The notes beneath the pieces are model-generated. The model worked only from the letters and a program-made list of their open reading frames with translations. It ran no database searches and had not been told where the DNA came from. Source: Polyrhizophydium stewartii (taxonomy: Eukaryota > Chytridiomycota > Chytridiomycetes > Rhizophydiales). Taken from it: a stretch of DNA of 11,929 bases. Position 1 is the first letter of the stretch, and each line of letters starts with the position of its first letter. Of the stretch, positions 1-7,156 are shown in pieces. The stretch lies in NCBI GenBank assembly GCA_027604665.1, contig JADGIZ010000552.1:1-11929 (forward strand). Direction: 5' to 3'. Position numbers and translations under genes: made by a program.

Positions 1-59
1 CCGCCGGTGCTTCAAGCACCGGGCCTCAGAAGAGCTTCTGAGGCGACGTCGCTAGCGAT
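1..59 (+). repeat. GC-rich double-hairpin element, copy A
   Basis: Two hairpins stand back to back. Positions 4-22 form a 7-bp stem (ccggtgc/gcaccgg) with a 5-nt loop, and 23-44 form a 10-bp stem (gcctcagaag/cttctgaggc) with a 2-nt loop. They are followed by the palindrome gcgacgtcgc (43-52) and gctagcgat. All 59 bases recur without a mismatch at 6557-6615 in the same orientation, and 4-44 recur inverted at 9663-9703. This architecture matches the double-hairpin elements known from Allomyces and other chytrid mtDNAs. The element touches the window edge, so its left end is unknown. Confidence 0.85.
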
Positions 60-710
60 CATCATGGTGATGGGCCGCTTCTAATGAGAATACAAGGAGT
101 CAGTTTGGAAGGTGAGCAGACCATCTATTCACCTGATCAGAGATATAAGGACAAGGGTCATTTGTCTAAACCATTGCCAAACCAACGATAATTAAACTAC
201 TCTGTTATCAAATTAAATAACTAAGTTATCAACAATAGGTCAAAAGTTTCAATTAATAATTCAAGAGTTATCAGTTGAGCTACACAATATTAGCATCATC
301 TGAATCTAGTCCCTACAGGTTTGAACAATGCTTTGGCCTTTTGAGCAGTATATCAGTTATTAACCCAATGGTTTGAGTGCATCAAGTCTATAACACATTA
401 GCATCAGGATCGCGAAGCCGCTCAAATCTTAAAGGATCTGGTTCTGATTCTTATTCCAATATAGAGTAGAAGAATTGGACCCCTGATGTTTTGCTCAAAT
501 TGGCCCCGAATTCCCGCTACGCGGCAATTCTCTAAAACAACCACCTAGATGGTTAGATGGGTTATCGAGCCATACAATTGAATCAGAGGAAATAGTAAGA
601 TGTAATCGATCAAGTAACCCAAAGAATGATTAATTGCTATGACATCTAGGTCGATAATTATTTTCATGGTTTTTTGCTTCAATAGTTGTATATATAGCAC
701 AAATGAGAGC
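60..710. other. AT-rich spacer, no gene recognised
   Basis: No open frame of useful length and no tRNA or rRNA landmark is seen on either strand. The stretch is mostly AT-rich, with scattered GC-richer bits such as cgcgaagccgctc near 411-424, which resembles the short GC motifs of the hairpin clusters further on. It looks like ordinary mitochondrial intergenic DNA. Confidence 0.6.
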
Positions 711-1050
711 GGCCTGTATTGAGAGGCAATTGTACAATTGCTGGGCTAGGAGATTCAAAAGAGTTTCAAAATTCATCTCCTAGCCTAACTACCCTACCCT
801 GCCCCTTAGGAGCTGTTAATATTGAGAATAGGGCCTGTATAGGATATGTAAGGATAGCTTTAGGACCATTTTCTGGTATGTTTAGGATAGTGATCGGACG
901 GCGCGTTAGCTCCCCCCGTACGGGGGTCGTCCTAACGAATAGGTATTACCAGGGCATAGGGCCATATAAGGGGGGCATGTCTAGGGCAGGTTGATGACGC
1001 GCGTATGTGTCGGCTAGCCGCAGCGATCGGTCGCGTTCAGGGCGCTCCTA
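711..1050. other. highly self-complementary, GC-richer patch
   Basis: Several strong pairings lie close together. 726-741 is a perfect 16-nt palindrome (gcaattgtacaattgc). 744-753 pairs with 776-785 in a 10-bp stem (ggctaggaga/tctcctagcc) with a 22-nt loop. 904-909 pairs with 932-937 around the inner palindrome cccccgtacggggg (913-926). cggctagccg (about 1010-1019) is palindromic. A frame at 719-994 starting at TTG is open for 91 codons, but its product resembles nothing I know and it runs straight through these stems. The patch is either a hairpin cluster or an unrecognised structured RNA; conserved RNase P RNA or rRNA motifs were looked for and not found. Confidence 0.4.
904..937. repeat. 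nested GC hairpin with perfect 14-nt core palindrome
   Basis: The inner palindrome cccccgtacggggg (913-926) sits inside an outer 6-bp stem, cgttag (904-909) with ctaacg (932-937), separated by a small asymmetric internal loop. A related motif, ccccctgtacggggggg, is found near 11669-11687, so this belongs to a dispersed hairpin family. Confidence 0.7.
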
Positions 1051-1365
1051 ATAGCTCTTCAGTACCCTGTTAATTTAACCTAATAACGATTAAACGATCA
1101 AAGATCGTCTCATGTATTTTACCTTTAATAATATTTCGAGAACAAACGTATGTTTGTGAATATCTAATATAGGGGTTGAGAGACGAAATAACACGAAAGA
1201 AGATTAAATAAGACCTACTAGTATGGGGTTATGTCACGAGGCTAAGCCGAGATAGTACAAATCATTTTATTCAATTAGGTCTCAGAAATTGCTTCTTCAT
1301 TAACTAATCTTTGAAATTAACAGCCTAATTCAAATACTTCGGATGAGCTGCGGCTACGCAATTTT

Positions 1366-1390
1366 GACCCCCCCCCCTAATTAGGGGGTC
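1366..1390. repeat. C10-tract hairpin
   Basis: gaccccc (1366-1372) pairs with gggggtc (1384-1390) across a C-rich and taatta loop; an alternative register pairs the inner ccccc with ggggg around taatta. The sequence ttgac followed by a C run is the reverse complement of the G-run junction at 2255-2270 (G run then gtcaa), so the two tracts may share an origin. Confidence 0.55.
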
Positions 1391-1736
1391 TTAAGTATGA
1401 AACGGAGCGATATCCTGCTAAATGCAACTAAAATAGCTTCATCCTATTACCATTATGATCGACTAAGTCGATTTATCCTCTTTTATTCTGTGTGTCCATT
1501 TAATTAAGCGAAGCATAGGTCATTGATTAGTAATTACTTCTTCACTAATTATGGTACTCCTCATTACATAAGCTCTACTATTTAATTAACAGGGTATAAA
1601 ATACTTCTACATAACTATAGATACTTACTAATTGGGCCCTGTCGAGCGTAGCCGATTATTTACTCTTTGGTCTTATTACTAAATATCACTTAGATGGCTT
1701 ATTGTCTTACTTGTGCATAATAAATAACTCAGAAGA

Positions 1737-1770
1737 GGGGAGCCTTTACTTGGCTACGGTCACGGTCGCT
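1737..1770. repeat. decayed copy of a GC hairpin element
   Basis: The stretch starting ggggagcctttac and running through ggct and cggtcac to ggtcgc resembles the element at 9741-9775 and 11287-11321 (ggagcctttac, ggctc, cggtcac, gcgacc), but the stem partner has lost pairing positions. It is best read as an old, diverged copy. Confidence 0.5.
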
Positions 1771-2047
1771 AGTCCGATAGGTGGCTTCAGATTTATATAA
1801 TTCACTATGTTGAGGGACCTCGATAAAATCTCTTTTGATATTCTTTGGAGCTGCTATTCCATTTTCTTCGATATTTCCTTTCTTGGCCCTATTTTGACCT
1901 ACCTTAATTAGATTGAGATTTCTGCCTATTACTCAAATAGTTTCAGCGGTCTTCTTTGTAGTAATTCGCTATATATGATTACTTCTTGTTCTTCTAAGAT
2001 CTTATATTGGGGGCGTAGATTGTCGCTTTTTAGGTCTAATTTCTACT

Positions 2048-2077
2048 TTTTGGAGCGGCATCCGCCGCGGCTTGATT
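2048..2077. repeat. 30-nt dispersed repeat with GC hairpin, copy 1
   Basis: The 30 bases from ttttggagcggc to cttgatt recur identically at 9385-9414 in the same orientation. Inside is a small hairpin, gcggc-atcc-gccgc. Outside the repeat the flanks differ, which indicates movement or conversion of a small element. At the second location the element is flanked by a 15-nt direct repeat. Confidence 0.8.
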
Positions 2078-2083
2078 ATCTGG

Positions 2084-2121
2084 TCCTCATCGGGGCGGTA
2101 AGGGCCCCGCCCCGATGAGGA
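2084..2121. repeat. perfect 15-bp GC hairpin
   Basis: The arms 2084-2098 (tcctcatcggggcgg) and 2107-2121 (its exact reverse complement) enclose an 8-nt loop, taagggcc. It is the strongest single hairpin in the left half. Its 3' arm shares gccccgatgagg (2109-2120) with 5451-5462, which lies just outside the far border of the GC-hairpin-free block. Confidence 0.85.
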
Positions 2122-4029
2122 TTACCATACCCTGACATCTTATTATCTAGTATGCTTGAAGCGAGGATATATAGGTTTATTACTCATTTCTTTTTCCTAT
2201 ATTATTTGACTTAGTAGGAAGAAATAAGGGACATTCTAGATGGATATCAAAAAAGGGGGGGGGGGTCAAATGTAGTACAAGTGGATAATCCAAGGCAGAT
2301 GGAAGGTAAGAACCACGGGATATCAGTAGTCATACCTAGGATGGTGCCAAATTGTAGGATAAAGGGGACTTAGGTAAAAATAAGGAACAAAAGACTCATA
2401 TAGGCAAATGGGATGAAGAAGAAAGGTTTAGCTTGATGGAATTTTCATTGATCCAGTATAGATTTGGGCTCAGCTTGTGTTTTCCCTTTATATGAACAGT
2501 CTGATTAGATCAACAGCAATGTTTTAATCTAGTCTAACATGGTTAGGATTATTGTCTACTCTTCTTATATAGGATACACATCTTTTATAACTTGTTTCTA
2601 TGCAATTTAGACGCCAAACTAAAGGAACCTCCAAATAGGTAAAGACGGACAATGGAGTAGTCCAGGATTTTTGACAGCTAGACAACATATTGTAACTATC
2701 GATTTTTATCCAACCAATTTTGTATTATTCAAAGACTATACATGTAAAAGGGCTAGATCGATCTTGGATCGATTATTTATGAACCGCTGATGTTACAGGA
2801 TTAGACTAATAATTGGTTAATAGATCAGGGGAATGTACAATATAATTATGAGACGTCAACTCCTATACACCACAGTGAGCTGCTTAAATATTTCTTTAGT
2901 ACAAAATACACCACTCTGCATGTCTAATCTAAAGTGAATCGTGGGAGAGCTGTTAGTTGCGCACTTATTCCATCTTCCGGTGTTTAGTCCATATACATAA
3001 AAAATAAGTTATGCTGACTCCTCTTGGCCCTTATAATGAATTCTACGTCGAGATTTGACGGTGTGCTTTTCACATAAATAGATATTATTGATTATGTCAG
3101 TATTGAGGATTAGCTAGATAGAACCATAGTAAAACAAGGATAATCACATATGCAAAATCATCGATATGGAGAAAAGAATAGTTATGAAGCAGTTGAACGG
3201 TCAGACTTGAACAACTTCAGAATTAGCTAAATTTGTTTATCACTTTTGATTCGATATAAATATTACATTTGGCAGATCTCAGGGGATAATTTATATAATA
3301 CATTTATTCGATAATATCTCTTTAAAAGGGGGTTCTATGTAATGTTATAAAAGAACTACCATAGTTGGAACCCATGTATAAAATCCCAGCTAGACTTGCG
3401 GTTTTACTCTCCTATAATGCCCTGCGTAGGACAGAATAAACTGGAAAAATGCCGTATCGATCCAATTAGCTGAGTTAGATTCCGACATTAAAAATTGTTC
3501 TACAAGCGATTTTCTGTTTGTCGTTAATATATGCATAATTGATATCTTGTTATTTTACATTTGATTTATAATAATTATCCTTCAATATAGGACTTACGGA
3601 AGATTTCTTTTATAAAATTAATAAAGCTAGCATGAAAATCAATCATTAGGTAAATAGCAAAGTAATCCAAACAGTCAAAATGAGGTAGATGCAACGAACT
3701 AAAACCCTTGACAATAATTGGAAATAGAGTCCATCCAGAAATGTTTATCTAAAATCAAATCAGCGCTGAGAGATGTGCAAACATGAGGGCCCGCATAAAA
3801 TGGTCGGAATCCGTGCGCCCTGTAAGACTAACAACTGTTCCCTTCGAAGACGATAAAGCTGTAAATTACGCTAGAACTTGCACTGATTTATTAATTTCCT
3901 GATCAACTATTAGATTTGTTTCTTATAATGGTTTCTCCTGGAAGTACCGCTAAATAAGAAAATCCTCTATCAAAAGGGATAATTATTAAGGATCGTATAT
4001 CAATCAAAGGAGATCCATCTCTATATTAG

Positions 4030-4061
4030 AAACTAAACCAAGAGATCTCGGACTTCCGATA
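4030..4061 (+). repeat. 32-bp imperfect direct repeat, copy 1
   Basis: The last 17 bases (atctcggacttccgata, 4045-4061) recur exactly at 4273-4289, and the preceding bases (aaactaaaccaagag against gaactaaaatcaagat) are similar. The copies start 228 nt apart and are among the few repeats inside the GC-hairpin-free block. Confidence 0.7.
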
Positions 4062-4256
4062 ATTAGATAGGCTCTGGGAGGTGGCATCGACCCATTCCAC
4101 AACTGGAAGACCAAAATGAAATATTTACTTATGCTATTAACTATCCCATATAATTAGTCTGCATACCTTTATCCTATAAACACACGTAGGGTGACTCTAG
4201 CTGATTGGAGCGTCTATCTCCAGTAAAAAGAGATATATAGACTCACTCAGAAACAG

Positions 4257-4289
4257 GAACTAAAATCAAGATATCTCGGACTTCCGATA
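4257..4289 (+). repeat. 32-bp imperfect direct repeat, copy 2
   Basis: This is the partner of 4030-4061, with an exact 17-nt core at 4273-4289 and a diverged left part with three or four differences. No coding frame crosses the pair convincingly. Confidence 0.7.
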
Positions 4290-5340
4290 AAGCTATACCA
4301 ACCCGTTCAACTATTTTTCACGTATATCCCATCCTTGCTTATTCTGTCATCTAATTCGAGTACTAAATTTCTTGATAGAATATCCCTATTTTTCGAAGTT
4401 GAACGTATTTTAGAAGGTCAATGCAGCTGGAGTAAGTCCAAAGAATAATATTTGCAGATTTTCTCTTCATTTGGTTTGATCTTTCTTTACATATTAGTAG
4501 TATTGACTCTGACTAATTAGTTCTGATCAGGAGTTGTAGTCGCATAAATTATGATAGGAGAGATCACGTCCTGTGTATATTGACTCTACCCTAGACCTAC
4601 TTCGTTATGTATAATTCTAATCAGAAGTTCAGCATCTAATCCAAGTCAACTAGAGTGATAATCTATGTAATCGATAACGGATAACCAGTCTGTTGCAAAG
4701 CTAATGATCGGACTTTTCCTATCTAATTGTTAGCTGCATGATAATCTACAAGTTTTACTATGAGGACATCCCTTTATGTATTTTAGCTACACATCGGTAT
4801 ATGGTCTTATCAAGTTGCACCATATTGAGTTATTTGATCACGCATTTTTCGTCGTGTTCCATTAGTTTGATTTCATCTATTGATTTTTTCTATATTAGTA
4901 CTTTCCATTTATCTTGGATCTATGTACTTTCGGATTTTATTATACCCTAATTCTACGATAATTGACTTGCTGTTTACTTGAAAATGTATAGGACATATCT
5001 GCTCGATTAAAGCTAATCGGATAACATGTTCCAGCTCACGTAATATTGATCATTTCTGTGGATCTTATTTGGCTTTACCGTCTTGCTTTGCCTATTTAGA
5101 TAATTTGACAATCGGTTATGCTACATATCCATAGTCAGAAGATGATATCTGCTTATGTCTGCAGAGGAATCACGCTTTATCAACTTATCCTGGTCACCCC
5201 TATACGACTATTTTCCTTTGCTGTTTTAGTCTATTTAATACGGCGGATGAGCTGGACTTTTTTACGGTCCCACTAATTTATTGTAGTTTTTTACGCTTTT
5301 TACTGTCCTTGTTATCTCCATTGGTTTACCCCCCCCCCCC

Positions 5341-5758
5341 TACACTCTTTTTTCTACTTTTCATCTACTTCTTTTTTCCTATATTTACCATCTAATCCTC
5401 TATAACAACTAGAAATATTAGTCCTAATATCAGATGGCTTACTCCTAATAGCCCCGATGAGGTAATCAATTAATTGAGGTGGCCCGGGGGCCGGCCACGG
5501 CCGCGATTTTACTTCATACAGCTCATTTGCATTAGATGGGATACCTCTATTCTTCATATTAGATGGTGTTTCTAGGGGTGACTAGTCGCTACCTATTGAT
5601 GATATAGGAATTGTCAAATAGGAACCTCCATAAACCAATTTGTTAACCATATGGTAGTCATAAGTCAGAAGGTAGTAAAATGAACAAAGAGAGGCATTAA
5701 TCGTAAGTCCTTACCGCACCAAGAAAGAAAAACAAAATAAGCTAAAGAAAGATCAAAA
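5341..5758. other. cox2 upstream region
   Basis: This holds the C-run border, a T-rich then A-rich leader, and a GC cluster at 5477-5505. The last 60 bases before the cox2 ATG are rich in A and G on the + strand. No promoter consensus can be named, since chytrid mitochondrial promoters are poorly defined. On the minus strand a frame is open from 5650 (ATG) to 5312 (TAA) if TAG is read as Leu; it is discussed as a finding but is not called a gene. Confidence 0.5.
5466..5505. repeat. AT palindrome plus GC hairpin cluster
   Basis: tcaattaattga (5466-5477) is a perfect palindrome. Immediately after it, gtggcc (5479-5484) pairs with ggccac (5493-5498) over an 8-nt loop, followed by ggccgcg. The GC part resembles the ggccggcc motif at 6522-6529 beyond the intron core. 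Confidence 0.6.
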
Positions 5759-6089
5759 ATGATTAGATTTAATGATTACGCTTTACCATATCAAATAGGT
5801 TTTCAAGATCCTGCTACAGATTGGATGTATGCTATTATTGATTTACATGATAATATTATATTTTATTTAATTACTTTATTATCATTAGTTTCATGGTTTT
5901 TTATAAGTAGTATGTATAATAAAGATCATTTAATGTATTTACAACATGGTGATTTAATTGAAGTAATATGGACTATAACACCAGCTTTAATTTTATGGAT
6001 AATTGGTATTCCTAGTTAGAAATTATTATATATGATGGATGAAATATTAGATTCAGAAATAACTATAAAAATAATTGGATTACAATGGT
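5759..6089 (+). CDS. cox2: cytochrome c oxidase subunit 2, exon 1 (N-terminal 110 codons plus 1 nt; 3' part not found)
   Basis: COX2 is the subunit of respiratory complex IV in the mitochondrial inner membrane that receives electrons from cytochrome c. Seen here are the N-terminal motif GFQDPATDWM (residues 14-23), IIDLHDNI (27-34), a first membrane helix at about 33-50, QHGDLIEVIWTITPA (62-76), a second helix at about 68-85, then LLYMMDE (89-95) and TIKIIGLQW (102-110). The start is supported by an in-frame TAA six codons upstream (5738-5740) and good N-terminal alignment to the family. Codon 87 (6017-6019) is TAG where homologues have Leu or Phe; the other 15 leucines are all TTA. Conservation resumes in the same frame after it, so it is most likely read as Leu. 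The reading ends at Gln-Trp-(Tyr) with the first base of the Tyr codon, at a group I intron. The copper-A ligands (His, Cys, Glu, Met) lie in the missing C-terminal half; the usual length is about 230-260 residues. Without the TAG reading this would be a pseudogene. Confidence 0.93.
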
Positions 6090-6531
6090 ATGTCAATGCC
6101 AGAAATAAAATAGGAGATGAATTACGAATTCCTAAAAGCTAATCGGGCCTCAACGCATAGCTCGCGCATGCGACGGCCCTTTACGACTTCATCCTATTTA
6201 TTAGTCAAAGAAAGGAATCGAGGTGGACGTGCCCGCCCCCGCGGTGCGTTCACCTCCACAACTAAATTTGGCGACACAAATGAAAACGGTTCAAATCTAA
6301 AGCCCTCAACGACCAGGCTACCAAGGGTGGCTTTGAATTGCTTTAATAGACCGTCAGGTTATGAGAACTGTCCAGATGAAGTTACTTATCCTGCTACAGA
6401 CTGGTCCATTTGTGGGAAGCATTCTTTGAATGTCTGCTTAATGTACAGTCGAAAAATTAATGTCCTACAGCTTCCTGTCATTCGAGACCAACCTTGAAGT
6501 GGCTGGTGTGGCGTAGGCGAAGGCCGGCCAC
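6090..6531 (+). other. group I intron in cox2, 5' part and catalytic core (3' end not located)
   Basis: P1: exon bases tggt plus intron at (6086-6091) pair with atgcca (6096-6101) over the loop gtca, with the diagnostic U-G wobble exactly at the last exon base, U6089 with G6098. P10: the next upstream guide bases, tcaat (6093-6097), would pair with attgg, the sequence expected for an exon beginning inside a Tyr codon and followed by Trp (Y-W is near-invariant in COX2). P7: gacca (6311-6315), within ctcaacgaccag, resembles the R element ttcaacgactag and pairs with tggtc (6402-6406), a compensatory change from the usual gacta/tagtc. cctaaaagct near 6131-6140 resembles sequence after the P element. 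P3 to P6 were not modelled. A 10-bp hairpin with a GC loop sits at 6220-6256. No LAGLIDADG or GIY-YIG motif was seen. The frame at 6117-6497 is not in phase with exon 1 and overlaps the core. Confidence 0.78.
6220..6256 (+). repeat. GC-loop hairpin inside the intron
   Basis: gaggtggacg (6220-6229) pairs with cgttcacctc (6247-6256), 10 bp with one G-U, enclosing a 17-nt loop that is almost all G and C. Its composition is unlike the surrounding intron and like the mobile GC clusters elsewhere, so it may be an inserted element in a peripheral intron loop. Confidence 0.55.
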
Positions 6532-6558
6532 TCCGCGACCGGCCCCCTTGGGGGGGCC
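6532..6558 (+). repeat. tccgcgacc module followed by a GC hairpin
   Basis: tccgcgacc (6532-6540) recurs at 9767-9775, 9795-9803 and 11313-11321. Here it is followed by a 7-bp hairpin (ggccccc 6541-6547 with gggggcc 6552-6558); elsewhere the same 9-mer is followed by different hairpins. The module abuts copy B of the double-hairpin element. Confidence 0.65.
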
Positions 6559-6615
6559 GCCGGTGCTTCAAGCACCGGGCCTCAGAAGAGCTTCTGAGGC
6601 GACGTCGCTAGCGAT
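6557..6615 (+). repeat. GC-rich double-hairpin element, copy B
   Basis: Identical over all 59 bases to 1-59 and in the same orientation: hairpin 1 at 6560-6578, hairpin 2 at 6579-6600, then the gcgacgtcgc palindrome. The flanking sequence differs after the last base. It lies just beyond the cox2 intron core, where the second exon would eventually be expected. Recombination between the two direct copies could release or duplicate a 6,556-bp unit carrying cox2 exon 1. Confidence 0.9.
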
Positions 6616-6683
6616 TCAATTAAATATAAGCTACATAGTCGAGCGATATACGATCGCTCTTTATTAGAATTCGCTGATTTGAG

Positions 6684-6747
6684 GTTCAGGGTGTAGTTTG
6701 TAACCCAAAGTTGAGGGTGTAGTTTTATTTATAACTCAAAGTTGAAG
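6684..6747 (+). repeat. imperfect tandem repeat, about 26-31-nt unit
   Basis: Two adjacent units begin gtt(c/g)agggtgtagttt and end aac(c/t)caaa (6684-6709 and 6710-6740); the second unit carries a few extra T/A bases, and a third begins with gttgaag. This is a typical replication-slippage product in spacer DNA. Confidence 0.75.
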
Positions 6748-7125
6748 CCGAATCTTAGGAGCTAAGATACTCAGTTGATATACCTCCCCTATTAGACTAA
6801 TTAACAAAGCATGCTGGAACGATCGATCGTAGATCGATTAGAAGAAAGCTATGTTACCTCTAGCCTAAGGCTTCGCTCTAGCTTAAACAAATAGAAACTA
6901 AAGAAAGACAGGAATCAGCATTAACTCTCTAGATGATTAATTAACAGGTATTTAAGCACTAGCCTCTGAATCAATTTGATCAATTAAGACAAATAGTAAC
7001 TATTTCAAGATAACTAGATAGTTCAAGCCAGAGCCTAAGCTCTCAACATGTCTAAGATCCTTAGAGGGTGATAGTGAGACAAAGGTTTACGAATATATCA
7101 ACTAAGCAATACGTGAAGCGGCTGG

Positions 7126-7156
7126 AGCGACCGCCTCCTTCAAGGAGGCTACGTCG
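7126..7156. repeat. nested GC hairpin with gcgac/gtcgc outer stem
   Basis: The inner hairpin gcctcc...ggaggc (about 7133-7149) is enclosed by the outer pair gcgac and gtcgc. The same outer pair encloses a different inner hairpin (gggcttcgccc) at 9798-9822 and 11316-11340, and has no insert at all in copies A and B (gcgacgtcgc). This makes gcgac/gtcgc look like a recurrent insertion frame. Confidence 0.65.

Larger units (their letters stand above)
1051..2040. other. AT-rich spacer with small hairpins, no gene recognised
   Basis: No coding frame, tRNA or rRNA is supported here. Short hairpins are frequent: cgatc/gatcg near 1094-1105, acaaac-gtat-gtttgt near 1141-1156, atcgactaagtcgat near 1458-1472, and a C10 tract hairpin at 1366-1390. 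From about 1810 the + strand becomes T-rich. A decayed GC element lies at 1737-1770 and is listed separately. Confidence 0.55.
2255..5340. other. 3.1-kb block without GC-rich hairpins, bounded by G11 and C12 runs
   Basis: The block begins with eleven G (2255-2265) and ends with twelve C (5329-5340), an inverted arrangement. None of the GC-rich hairpins common on both sides occurs inside; only a few AT-type palindromes (e.g. near 2755-2776) and a 32-bp direct repeat are seen. Stop codons are frequent in all frames. The longest frame with an ATG (4738-4950, 70 codons) gives a hydrophobic peptide with no family I recognise. No rRNA or tRNA landmark was found. It may be an inserted or plasmid-derived segment that has lost its genes, or simply spacer not yet invaded by hairpin elements. 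Confidence 0.45.

Noticed and set aside
719..994. 91-codon + strand frame starting at TTG
   Set aside because: It runs through strong stems and palindromes, shows no family motif, and its composition follows the hairpins. Most likely a chance frame.
2600..2674. Short frame containing K-T-D-N-G, considered as an integrase remnant
   Set aside because: Only 24 codons, needs TAG as sense, and no further integrase residues are found around it.
4738..4950. 70-codon + strand frame, hydrophobic product
   Set aside because: Hydrophobicity follows from T-rich DNA. No recognisable membrane-protein motif and no neighbouring gene or signal.
5640..5722. Possible tRNA ahead of cox2 (ends in cgcacca)
   Set aside because: No cloverleaf could be formed; the ending is chance.
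6280..6300. ggttcaaatc, considered as a tRNA T-loop
   Set aside because: The 5-bp T stem does not pair, and the site lies in the group I intron core.
6117..6497. 126-codon frame inside the cox2 intron
   Set aside because: It overlaps the ribozyme core (P7 strands), is out of phase with exon 1, and lacks homing-endonuclease motifs. Its length is helped by the GC insert.
6386..6571. 61-codon minus-strand frame
   Set aside because: Antisense to the intron core and GC hairpins; proline/arginine-rich only because of the GC cluster.
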